Of a stretch of 64,000 nt of DNA, positions 56,902-64,000 are shown piece after piece. The DNA is from Blastococcus saxobsidens DD2. Lineage in GTDB: Bacteria; Actinomycetota; Actinomycetes; Mycobacteriales; Geodermatophilaceae. Made by a program: the position numbers and the translations under genes. Under the pieces are notes generated by a model. That model was given only the letters and a program-made list of their open reading frames with translations. It was not told the origin of the DNA and did no database searches. The stretch covers positions 1,343,541-1,407,540 of the forward strand of contig NC_016943.1 in the NCBI RefSeq assembly GCF_000284015.1. The letters are read 5' to 3'. Every line of letters begins with the position of its first letter. Positions within the stretch are counted from its first letter, which is position 1.

Positions 56902-58023
56902 ATGCGCGATGTACTTGACGACCTGATCGGGTGGTGGCAGGCGGGGGAGACCGTCGGCGTGGGCACCGTCGTGGGCACCTGGCGCTCGGCACCGCGCCCG
57001 GCCGGTGCGTCGATGCTCGTGGGCCCCGACGGCACGGCGGTGGGCAGCGTGTCCGGCGGCTGCGTCGAGGGCGCGGTGTACGAGGAGGCCAAGGAGGTCG
57101 TCGAGACCGGGGTGCCGACCCTGCAGCGGTACGGCATCGCCGACGACGACGCCTTCGCCGTCGGGCTGACCTGCGGCGGCATCATGCACGTCTTCGTGGA
57201 GTCGGTGTCGCGCGAGTCGTTCCCCGAGCTCGGGGAGATCGCCGAGTCGATCGGCCGGCACGAGCCGGTCGCCGTCGTCACCCTGATCGACGGCCCGGAG
57301 GACCGGCTGGGCCGGCGGATGGTGCTGTGGCCGGACCGCGCGTCGGGCTCGCTGGGGCTGCAGCGGCTGGACGACGCGGTGGCGGCCGATGCGCGCGGGA
57401 TGCTGGCCGCCGGCCGGACCGGGCAGCTGCACATCGGGCACGACGGCGAGCGGCGCGGCGACGACCTGACGCTGTTCGTCAACTCGTTCGCGCCGGCCGC
57501 CCGGATGATCGTCTTCGGCGCGATCGACTTCGCCGCCGCCGTGGCGCGGGTCGGGGCGTTCCTGGGCTACCGGGTGACCGTGTGCGACGCGCGGCCGGTG
57601 TTCGCCACGGCCAAGCGCTTCCCGGACGCGCACGAGGTCGTCGTCGAGTGGCCGCACCGCTACCTGCAGGCCGAGGTCGACGGCGGCCGGATCGACGAGC
57701 GCACCGTGCTGTGCGTGCTCACCCACGACCCGAAGTTCGACGTCCCGCTGCTGGAGGTGGCGCTGCGGATCGCGGTCGCCTACGTCGGTGCGATGGGCTC
57801 GCGGCGCACCCACGACGACCGGCTGGTCCGGCTGGAGGAGGCGGGGTTGAGCAAGGAGGAGATCGGCCGGCTGTCCTCGCCGATCGGCCTGGACCTGGGG
57901 GCCCGGACGCCGGAGGAGACCGCCGTGTCGATCGCCGCGGAGATCATCGCCGGGCGCTGGGGCGGTTCGGGGGAGCGGCTGGCGAGCACCGAGGGGCCGA
58001 TCCACGCGACGGCGGAGCGCTGA
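56902..58023 (+). CDS. XdhC/CoxI-family protein
   Basis: 373 residues. The N-terminal XdhC domain has TWRSAPRPAGASMLVGPDG and GSVSGGCVEGAVYEEA plus LTCGGIMHV. The C-terminal Rossmann domain has MIVFGAIDFAAAVARVGAFLGY, the family motif VLTHDPKFDVPLL and YVGAMGSRRTHDDR. XdhC binds molybdenum cofactor, aids its sulfuration and inserts it into the hydroxylase. It is the last gene of the operon. Maturation of the fused enzyme at 39156 may also depend on it. Confidence 0.92.
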   Translation: MRDVLDDLIGWWQAGETVGVGTVVGTWRSAPRPAGASMLVGPDGTAVGSVSGGCVEGAVYEEAKEVVETGVPTLQRYGIADDDAFAVGLTCGGIMHVFVESVSRESFPELGEIAESIGRHEPVAVVTLIDGPEDRLGRRMVLWPDRASGSLGLQRLDDAVAADARGMLAAGRTGQLHIGHDGERRGDDLTLFVNSFAPAARMIVFGAIDFAAAVARVGAFLGYRVTVCDARPVFATAKRFPDAHEVVVEWPHRYLQAEVDGGRIDERTVLCVLTHDPKFDVPLLEVALRIAVAYVGAMGSRRTHDDRLVRLEEAGLSKEEIGRLSSPIGLDLGARTPEETAVSIAAEIIAGRWGGSGERLASTEGPIHATAER

Positions 58024-58080
58024 TCGCTGTCGCCTCGCGGGTGGGCGGCGGCCCCGGAGAGGGCTACCGTCCTCGTCGAG

Positions 58081-59142
58081 GTGGTCGGTGTGGCTCCTGG
58101 CAGTCGTGAGCGCACCGGATCAGTCCTGTCGACGACCGGACCTCCCCGGGCCGTCCTCGACGCGGTGGCCTCCTGCCCGCTGCCGTCCCTGCTGCTGGCG
58201 GTGCCGTCCGAACGGATCCTCGCCGCCAGCCCGGTGGCCGACCGGATCCTGTGCCCGGACGGGGGTTCAGCGGTCGGCCGCAGCCTGGAGGAGTTCACCG
58301 CGGACGAGCCGACCGGGGCGCTGGAGCTTCTCCTGGAGGGCCGGCTGGACGGCTACGAGGCGCGGCGCACGATCGTGCGCGCCGGCAGATCGGAGTCCGT
58401 GACCGTGTGGTTGCGGCTCGCCGACCCGCGGGGGGATCGACGGTTCGCGATGGCGTTCCTGCTGCCAGACCCCACGTTCCTCGGTGAGGCGATACACCGC
58501 CCCGATGGGATGACCGCGGAGGCGGTCGTCGGGTCGACGGACCCGCACGTGATCGTGGACAGGATCAGCGCCGACGTGCAGGGGCTGACCGGCCACGAAC
58601 CGTCCGACGTCGTCGGCCAGTCGCTGTTCCGGCTCGTACTGCCCGCCGACGTCACGGCGCTGCTGGGCGCGCTCGCGCAGTCCGCTGCCACCGGGCTGGG
58701 CGCGACCCTTGCGGTCCGGGTGCAGATGTACGGGTCGGTGGTCCACCGGTGCCAGCTCCTGACCCTGCCCCTGGTGCCGGCCCCCAGCTTCGCTTTCGCG
58801 TTCCTGGACGACGACGTGACCGCCGGCCCGCTGACGTCGGCGGTGGGCATCCGGCAGGCACTGTGGCAGTTCGACGAGAGCCTGCGGTCGGCCACGTCGT
58901 CACGTCTGGCGGCGCGCAGCGATGCGGTGCCCGGCCTCAACCGCCTGTCCGGACGGGAACTGCAGATCGTGACGCGGTTGCTCAACGGTGATCGCGTGCC
59001 GGCGATCGCCGAGGCGCTCTTCCTGAGTCCAAGCACCGTGCGGAATCATCTCTCGGCGGTGTTCCGCAAGTTGCGGGTGGCGTCGCAACAGGAACTGATC
59101 CACCTGCTGCGGAGAACGGACAGGTCGCCTGCGGGGTCGTGA
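58081..59142 (+). CDS. LuxR-type regulator with PAS-like domains
   Basis: 353 residues. Two PAS-like segments (about residues 25-125 and 140-245: LLLAVPSERILAASPVADRIL; VIVDRISADVQGLTGHEPSDVVGQSLF) precede a C-terminal LuxR helix-turn-helix RLSGRELQIVTRLLNGDRVPAIAEALFLSPSTVRNHLSAVFRKL. No receiver domain. The GTG at 58081 is used; later in-frame GTG codons are possible. It follows the Mo-hydroxylase operon but could be independent. The sensed signal is unknown. Confidence 0.87.
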   Translation: MVGVAPGSRERTGSVLSTTGPPRAVLDAVASCPLPSLLLAVPSERILAASPVADRILCPDGGSAVGRSLEEFTADEPTGALELLLEGRLDGYEARRTIVRAGRSESVTVWLRLADPRGDRRFAMAFLLPDPTFLGEAIHRPDGMTAEAVVGSTDPHVIVDRISADVQGLTGHEPSDVVGQSLFRLVLPADVTALLGALAQSAATGLGATLAVRVQMYGSVVHRCQLLTLPLVPAPSFAFAFLDDDVTAGPLTSAVGIRQALWQFDESLRSATSSRLAARSDAVPGLNRLSGRELQIVTRLLNGDRVPAIAEALFLSPSTVRNHLSAVFRKLRVASQQELIHLLRRTDRSPAGS

Positions 59143-59268
59143 CACTGCGCCCATCCCGCCCGGCCGCTCCGGCGACGATCGTCCTGGTGTGTACCTTCCC
59201 ATGCAACGAGCCGCGGACGCATTCGCGGTCCCGGCAGCGATGCCATCACGGCCGTCTGCCAACCCATC

Positions 59269-59976
59269 GTGTCCCTCGCGACCGGCCAAGTCCTCGGAGT
59301 CGAGGCGCTGTCACGGTTCGTCCCGGCCGACCGGGGAGCGCCGCAGGACTGGTTCAGCGACGCGGCGAGAGCCGGTCGCACCGTCCACTTGGAGCTACGG
59401 GCCGCCGTCGTCGCCCTCGACGCGGCGGCCGCCCTCCCGGTTCCGGGGTACGTCGCGGTCAACTTCTCACCGGCGACGCTGCTCTGGTCCGGGCTCGCCC
59501 GGCTGCTGAGCAGTCTGCCGATCCACCCGTCGCGCATCGTCGTGGAGCTCACCGAGCACACGACCGTGCCGGACTACGCCCGGCTCACCCGCGCCCTACG
59601 CCCCCTCCGGAACGCGGGCATCCGACTCGCCGTTGACGACGCAGGAGCCGGTTACGCGACGTTCCGGCACATTCTGCGTCTGTCACCCGACATCATCAAG
59701 ATCGACCGTACGTTGATCAGCGGCATCGATGCCGATCCGGCCCTGCGGGCGTTCACCGCCGCGGTCGTGGCGTTCGCCCGCGAGATGCGGTTGACGGTGA
59801 TCGCCGAGGGGATCGCACGGCCCGCGGAGCTGGCGGTGCTCCGGGAACTGGCCGTCGATGCCGGCCAGGGGTACCTCCTCGGCCGCCCGACCTCGCGCTC
59901 GGATGACTGGCTCGCCTGGCGCCGTCCACTGCGGTTTCCCGACCTCAGTGACTCGCCCGCGCCCACGGTGAAGTGA
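59269..59976 (+). CDS. EAL-domain c-di-GMP phosphodiesterase-like protein
   Basis: 235 residues covering almost a whole EAL domain: GVEALSRF (the EAL motif), VAVNFSP, VVELTEH, AVDDAGAG, IIKIDRTLI, VIAEGI and GQGYLLGRP. The metal- and substrate-binding acids appear intact, so hydrolysis of cyclic di-GMP is plausible. The first strand of the domain (ITAVCQPI) lies before the GTG at 59269 in the same frame, but that stretch has no ATG, GTG or TTG back to the stop of the LuxR gene at 59142. Either the start is unusual, or a frameshift separates it from an ATG/GTG region near 59189. Confidence 0.75.
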   Translation: MSLATGQVLGVEALSRFVPADRGAPQDWFSDAARAGRTVHLELRAAVVALDAAAALPVPGYVAVNFSPATLLWSGLARLLSSLPIHPSRIVVELTEHTTVPDYARLTRALRPLRNAGIRLAVDDAGAGYATFRHILRLSPDIIKIDRTLISGIDADPALRAFTAAVVAFAREMRLTVIAEGIARPAELAVLRELAVDAGQGYLLGRPTSRSDDWLAWRRPLRFPDLSDSPAPTVK

Positions 59977-60590
59977 GCCGCGGTTCCTCGCAGGCTGCAC
60001 GTGGTGGTGCGTCGGGTCGCCCCGGACGATTGCGCGCCACGAGGAGGCGTGCACGCGGTGGGCCAGACGGCTCCCCCGTGCGGCACTCGCTGCCGTCGTA
60101 CTCGGGCTTCTGGCGGTCGCGCCGGTCAGGCCCGACGTGACGCTCTGCCCGGCAGACGCCTGCGGTGACGGGTCGCGCCGGGCGGCTCTCGGCCCGTGGG
60201 ATGCGGACGCGGGCCGGGCAAGCATGCCGTGGGACGTCCACGCGACTCCTTCGGTGCCGATTTCCGAGGGCACGACGTGGCCGCAGATCGGCTTCCGTCC
60301 GCTCCCTGACCTGGCGGGAGGCTGGTCAGCAGGGGACTCTCGGGATGAGGGCTGACAGCCAAGGCGCCCGGCTCGCAGGCGTGACGTTGCCGCGCGTCCA
60401 GCGCCGCGGCCACCGCTTCGAGGTCATTGGGCGAGGCCAGCGGGACGCTGCGGATCGAGTTCCGCCGCCCTCCGGCAGCGCAACACCGACCTAGCCGTGC
60501 TGAGCGAAGGCCGGCCGTTGGGTCGCCAGGTCCGTACCACCTGGCACAACACCCGGACCAAGGCAACGGGCGTCCGATTTGACCAGCATG
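59977..60590. other. Gene-poor region before the third attachment copy
   Basis: About 610 bases. A frame from roughly 60060 to 60355 reads a hydrophobic leader (LPRAALAAVVLGLLAVAP) followed by a Cys-containing stretch, but has no start codon upstream, so it is not called as a gene. Nothing else is supported. Confidence 0.4.
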
Positions 60591-60634
60591 TGGAGCGGGT
60601 GACAGGAATCGGATCCGCACGGTCGGCTGGGAAA
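60591..60634 (-). other. Diverged tRNA-Gly 3' half, attachment-site copy 3
   Basis: On the minus strand the sequence ends GATTCCTGTCACCCGCTCCA, the T arm/acceptor/CCA of a tRNA-Gly. The anticodon region reads TTCCCAG, closer to the CCC isoacceptor, and several positions differ from copies 1 and 2. It lies 38 bases from the stop codon of an intact integrase. It may be the attachment site of the element that begins here. Confidence 0.6.
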
Positions 60635-60672
60635 TGAAACCTTCGAGCAGCGATTCGCCTGGTCAACGCGAA

Positions 60673-61806
60673 TCATGTCGAGGACGTGCCTTCCGATTGA
60701 CTCAGCGCCGTGCTCATGGCCGCGGCGAGAGCGGCGTCTCGTTCCTGCTCGGCGCGCTGGTAGCGCAGCGCCGCGGCGGCCGAGGCGTGCCCAAGCCGGT
60801 GCATTAGCTCCTTGGTGGTGGCGCCATGACGGGCGGCGATGGTGGCGCCCCAGCCGCGTAGATCGTGCAGGTGAGAACCGGCCGGGAGTCCGGCCGCCTC
60901 CGCTGCTGGTGCCCACACCCGTGAGGCGAAGTTGTTGTTCCGGATCGGGCCGCCTTTCGGCCCCACAAAAACCAGCCCGTGCGCTCCGGCCTGGGCGTAC
61001 ATCCTGAGATGGCGCTCCAAGTCGCCGATGATGTGCGGCGGGATAGCCACGGATCGGCGGCCGGCGGCCGACTTCGGCGGGCCGTACAAACGTCCCTGTC
61101 CAACAAGGTCGACGACGGCGGTCGTCACGCTCACGGTGCCTGTCTGCAGGTCGAGGTGCTCGCGGCGCAGCGCCGACAGCTCCCCGATGCGGAGGCCGGT
61201 CCAGGCGGCCAGGAGGATCAGCGCACGCCAGCGATCCTCGACGGCATCGACGAGCGCCTGAACCTGAGCGAGCGTGAACATCGGTCGCTCGGTGGACCGT
61301 TCCTGCCCTGCTCCACGGATAGAGCACGGGTTCCGAGCGATGAGATTGTCGTCGACTGCCGTAGTGCAGATGGCGCGCAGCAGCCGGTAGCACTTGGCCG
61401 CTGTGACCTGACCCGGTCCGGCGGGGCCGCTGAGCTTCCCGTACCAGGCCCGGACAGCAGAGGCCTCCAGCTGGCGAAGGGGCGTCGATCCCAGGGCCGG
61501 GACGATGTGGTTCTTGAGCTGTGCTCGGTAGAGCTCGGCCGTGCGAGGTGCCAGCGGACGACCGCGAACGAGGCGGGTCTCCACCCAGTGCTCGGCATAG
61601 ACCTTCAGCGTCTCCTTGCCCGCCTTGGGGTCGATCCAGCGGCCCGAGTCCAGCTCGGTCTGGACCTTGGCCAGCCATCTGTAGCCGTCGGCCTTGGTAG
61701 CGAAGGTGGACGGCGCCGAGATCTGCTTGCCCGAGTGATCTGTATAGCGGGCCTGGTAGCGCCCGGAGGGGAGCCGACGAACCGTTCCCCAGGTCCTTCG
61801 ACCCAC
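60673..61806 (-). CDS. Tyrosine-type site-specific integrase
   Basis: 377 residues. An N-terminal arm-binding domain (RRLPSGRYQARYTDHSGKQ) is followed by a core-binding domain at about 65-165. The catalytic domain has Arg in AWTGLRIGELSAL, Lys in PPKSAAGRRSV, HxxR in HLHDLRGWGAT, His in HRLGHASAAA and Tyr in LRYQRA. Complete and phage/ICE-like. The second residue of the usual HDLRH box is Gly. The gene ends next to a tRNA-Gly 3' half, the standard position for an attachment site. Its C-terminal codons are mirrored in the two relics at 10.7 and 34.9 kb. Confidence 0.93.
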   Translation of the reverse strand: MGRRTWGTVRRLPSGRYQARYTDHSGKQISAPSTFATKADGYRWLAKVQTELDSGRWIDPKAGKETLKVYAEHWVETRLVRGRPLAPRTAELYRAQLKNHIVPALGSTPLRQLEASAVRAWYGKLSGPAGPGQVTAAKCYRLLRAICTTAVDDNLIARNPCSIRGAGQERSTERPMFTLAQVQALVDAVEDRWRALILLAAWTGLRIGELSALRREHLDLQTGTVSVTTAVVDLVGQGRLYGPPKSAAGRRSVAIPPHIIGDLERHLRMYAQAGAHGLVFVGPKGGPIRNNNFASRVWAPAAEAAGLPAGSHLHDLRGWGATIAARHGATTKELMHRLGHASAAAALRYQRAEQERDAALAAAMSTALSQSEGTSST

Positions 61807-62117
61807 GTCAGCCTCCCCATCTCGTCGATTGGGGTGACTGTTGTGCAGCTGCTGAGTGAGTTGAGACCTCGACGCCGATCGACTGATGGCCCCCCACGGA
61901 TCTCATGGAGGGCCTTGACGTACTCAGGACGACGTGCTCGCCGCAGCAATTACAGGGAGTGAGCGGAAGGGCGGCTGTGGCGCCGCAGAACCGCCCCCTC
62001 CACGCCGTGGCTGACGACGATAGGGACGGGCACCCAGGTGGCGTCGTGAACCCCTGAGAAATTCCGCCGCTCATGGGCGCGCCACCGCCGTCGACGCCGG
62101 CGTGCGCCAGGGTTGAG
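61807..62117. other. Gap between integrase and excisionase-like gene
   Basis: 311 bases, no supported gene. It may hold integrase promoter or excisionase binding sites, but no clear repeat was found. Confidence 0.35.
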
Positions 62118-62339
62118 CTACCCGTCACTCGTGACACGTCCGGCCTCGATGAACTCGTCGAGGATCGAGCGCTGGAGCCGGACGTACTTGCCGAGCTTGA
62201 CGTTGCCGATCCGCCGTTGAGCGATCAGTCGGCGGATGAAGCGCTCTCCTGTTCCCAGGTAGTCCCCGGCCTGAGCAACGGTCAGCAGCTGATCATGCTG
62301 ATCAGGCGACGCCACTCCTTGCGACGTCGTCCCAGGCAT
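62118..62339 (-). CDS. Excisionase-like helix-turn-helix protein
   Basis: 73 residues with the MerR-like/HTH_17 excisionase fold: LLTVAQAGDYLGTGERFIRRLIAQRRIGNVKLGKYVRLQRSILDEFI. It lies directly upstream of the integrase on the same strand, the usual xis-int order in actinobacterial integrative elements. It would direct excision or regulate the integrase. Confidence 0.85.
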   Translation of the reverse strand: MPGTTSQGVASPDQHDQLLTVAQAGDYLGTGERFIRRLIAQRRIGNVKLGKYVRLQRSILDEFIEAGRVTSDG

Positions 62340-62889
62340 CAGGAACCGCCCTGCTGACCGAGGAGGTGACGTCCGCGGATGCTGCGGCCAGCGTTACCGG
62401 CCCTGGTACCCCGAGGCCGGCACGGATGCCGCCGCGGCTGCGAATGCGCTGCGGGTTTCATGGCCAAGATTCTTTGGGGGACTGTTCCGGTCTTCCTGCA
62501 GTCCTGCTGCCTCGGTTCGGTGCCTCGGCATGACCGAGCAGCCGGTCTCCACCGCCGTGTCACCGTTGTCAGCACCGTCAAGCACGCCCGCCTCCACTTC
62601 TTCTGCAGTTCCCCTGCGGCGGCAGATGCGCAGTCGGTCGTGGCTCCGCAGAAGATCTCCAATGGACGAAGGCGCGTTGGATGTATCGATGGGGATGCCG
62701 GCGCAGGCCTCCGGTCCCGGCCCCACGCGCACCCTTCCGTTGCGCCCTCCGTTGTCGGGTATCGCAGCGTGTCGACACGCAGGCGCGCCGCGTCGGTGAC
62801 GAGGCGCTTGCCCGATCGGGGCGGGCACACGGCACTAGGGTTCGGCGCCACGGGGCGGGTGTCCACCGATCGGGTGATGGGGAGCTGCC
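62340..62889. other. Intergenic region between excisionase and regulator
   Basis: 550 bases with several overlapping open frames, none with family features or convincing starts. It is probably the control region separating the minus-strand int/xis genes from the plus-strand regulator. No palindrome was confirmed. Confidence 0.35.
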
Positions 62890-63342
62890 GTGGCGCGGCC
62901 GCTGCTTCGAGGCGACCGCCTGCAGGCTGCTCGTGAGGCCATCGGCCTGAGCCGAGAAGAACTGGCCACGAGACTGGAGCTCTCCAGTCCGGTGCGCATC
63001 CGGGTCTGGGAGACGGGACTCGAGCGTCCGCGCCCCCGCTTCGTGCCGCGGCTGGCGGCCGCCCTGGGCGTCGATCCCTTGTATCTCCTCGACGTCGACC
63101 GCGACGACCCGCCACTGGCGGCTCTGCGCTTGGCTGCCGGACTGGCCACCAATGAAGTGACTGGCGACGGGTTGTCGGTCATGACGTACGTGCGACTGGA
63201 GGACGGCCGCCCTGGGGCGGATCCCTCGCCCAAGGTGATGGCCGCCATCAGCCAGGTTCTCGGCGTGGACATCCCGCGCGTGGAGGCGGCCGTCCGCCGC
63301 TCTCGCAGGGACCACGCGGCCATGGCGGCTTTCGAAGGCTGA
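62890..63342 (+). CDS. XRE-type regulator with a duplicated helix-turn-helix
   Basis: 150 residues. The first half is an XRE domain (LQAAREAIGLSREELATRLELSSPVRIRVWETG...VPRLAAALGVDPLYLL). The second half repeats the pattern in weaker form (LRLAAGLATNEVTGDGLSVMTYVRLEDG...VMAAISQVLGVDIPRVEAAV). The end is basic. The start is a GTG at 62890. Its place beside int and xis suggests a control protein of the integrative element, perhaps its repressor. Confidence 0.75.
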   Translation: MARPLLRGDRLQAAREAIGLSREELATRLELSSPVRIRVWETGLERPRPRFVPRLAAALGVDPLYLLDVDRDDPPLAALRLAAGLATNEVTGDGLSVMTYVRLEDGRPGADPSPKVMAAISQVLGVDIPRVEAAVRRSRRDHAAMAAFEG

Positions 63343-63427
63343 ACTGGAGAATTACTGGAGAAAGAGCCTGCCTCCCCGGACGATCCCGGTGGTAATTTCC
63401 CGCGCACGTTGCCCGGGGGAGGTGCCC

Positions 63428-63553
63428 ATGGCCCGCACGACGGAGTCGAGCGCGGCATGGGACCGCATGCCCCAGCGACTCCTCCACCCACCACGGGCAG
63501 TCAGCCTCGTACCGAAGCACGGTCTGCCGACCCGGCGCGGGCAGTCGCGATGA
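63428..63553 (+). CDS. Possible small leader protein coupled to the lipoprotein gene
   Basis: 41 codons from an ATG at 63428 with GGGGGAGG upstream, basic and Pro-rich (MARTTESSAAWDRMPQ...), ending in a TGA that overlaps the next ATG (ATGA at 63550-63553). Good RBS and coupling argue for translation; no family is recognised, and chance cannot be excluded. Confidence 0.45.
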   Translation: MARTTESSAAWDRMPQRLLHPPRAVSLVPKHGLPTRRGQSR

Positions 63554-64000
63554 CCAGGCGGCGGTGGGCGGCTCCTGCGCTCCTTGCGCTACTGCCCCTC
63601 GCCGGATGCACGGCGGGCGACGCCGGTCCGGAGGGCTCGGCGCAGAGCGCGGCGACGTCGTCGACCTCGCGGACTTCGACGTCCGCTCCTGCCACGAGCA
63701 ACGCGCCGACTCCCGAGGACGAGGCGGCAACAGATGCCACTGTGGTCGTCAACGAGCTGCTGCGCGTCACGGACGCGGCCAAGAAGGACCCAGGCGCGAG
63801 GGACTGGGAGCCAGAGATCCGACGGTTCTCGGGTGATCCGGCCGCGCTGCTCGCCGTCACGGCGGTACGGGACTACGCCGCGCTCGGGCTTCGTCAGGAA
63901 GGCGACACTGCAGTCGACCTGGAGGTCACGGGCGTGAATCTCACAGCTCCCGAGGGGCCCACCGTCAGGATCACCGGCTGCTACGACAGCGAGAGCACGC
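63550..64000 (+). CDS. Putative lipoprotein, 3' end outside window
   Basis: From the ATG at 63550: an RRR-containing lipoprotein signal (RRRWAAPALLALLPLAGC, lipobox LAGC, Cys at residue 20), a Ser/Thr/Ala-rich linker of about 40 residues, then a folded region (VVVNELLRVTDAAKKDPGARDW...). The frame is open to the last base of the window. It resembles small actinobacterial lipoproteins of unknown function that follow regulator genes in integrative elements. Confidence 0.7.
   Translation, partial: MTRRRWAAPALLALLPLAGCTAGDAGPEGSAQSAATSSTSRTSTSAPATSNAPTPEDEAATDATVVVNELLRVTDAAKKDPGARDWEPEIRRFSGDPAALLAVTAVRDYAALGLRQEGDTAVDLEVTGVNLTAPEGPTVRITGCYDSEST

Noticed and set aside
60060-60355. Secreted peptide with hydrophobic leader and Cys-containing tail
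   Set aside because: No start codon exists upstream in that frame, and no RBS; composition could arise by chance in GC-rich DNA.
1-64000. CRISPR arrays or phage structural genes
   Set aside because: No regularly spaced short repeats and no capsid, tail, portal or terminase proteins were seen on either strand.

Overview
The DNA is very GC-rich, uses many GTG and TTG starts, and packs genes into short operons with 4-base ATGA/GTGA overlaps. Together with the protein families present, this points to a soil-type actinobacterium (Actinomycetota, for example Pseudonocardiales or Geodermatophilales); the genus cannot be fixed from the sequence. The window is almost entirely accessory catabolic DNA plus mobile elements: no rRNA, no complete tRNA and no CRISPR array was seen.

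Layout. (1) 1-6.5 kb: a GMC oxidoreductase (cut by the window edge), a sugar ABC ATPase and permease, a GlcG-like protein, a KdaD-like fumarylacetoacetate-hydrolase-family enzyme and an L-fuconate dehydratase with all its catalytic residues, i.e. uptake and non-phosphorylative breakdown of a sugar acid. (2) 6.6-10.4 kb: a luciferase-type monooxygenase, a flavin reductase and two alpha/beta hydrolases. (3) 10.6-11.5 kb: a displaced 3' half of a tRNA-Gly gene with the last codons of a dead integrase, then a MazF-like toxin and its antitoxin. (4) 11.7-27.3 kb: a GntR regulator facing an operon of NTF2-like protein, hydrolase, nitrilase, DUF2848 protein, HpaB-like monooxygenase, cupin and flavin reductase. 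The nitrilase gene is split by a 9.7-kb composite transposon made of two same-orientation copies of a 1,464-bp IS256-type element, with an 8-bp target duplication at the outer ends only. Its cargo is a translationally coupled recombinase trio, a P-loop kinase, an exonuclease/endonuclease-family enzyme and pieces of two broken genes. (5) 28-34.7 kb: a minus-strand operon ribBA - flavin reductase - metallo-beta-lactamase-fold hydrolase, a luciferase-type oxidoreductase, a FAH-family enzyme, a divergent LysR gene with a perfect palindromic operator, and a broken luciferase gene.

(6) 34.7-60.6 kb: opens with a second tRNA-Gly 3' half plus integrase relic. It carries an IclR regulator, a muconolactone-isomerase-like protein, a fused E1 alpha/beta dehydrogenase, a lactonase-like hydrolase, and a two-gene molybdenum hydroxylase whose iron-sulfur and Mo subunits are fused. 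Then come a junction of two gene fragments, a dihydroxypyridine-hydroxylase-like FAD monooxygenase with DUF3500 and MFS genes, and a PucR regulator divergent from a complete second Mo hydroxylase operon (FAD, Fe-S and Mo subunits, CoxG, MoxR ATPase, VWA protein, XdhC), followed by LuxR and EAL genes. (7) 60.6-64 kb: a third, more diverged tRNA-Gly 3' half beside an intact tyrosine integrase, an excisionase-like gene, a two-repeat XRE-type regulator and a lipoprotein cut by the window edge.

Reading: the three tRNA-Gly 3' halves, each with an integrase 3' end on the same side, suggest an array of integrative elements that accumulated at one tRNA type and carried catabolic modules for aromatic or N-heterocyclic compounds. 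The strongest sequence-level observation is the composite transposon, whose removal together with one copy of the 8-bp duplication restores an intact 274-codon nitrilase frame.
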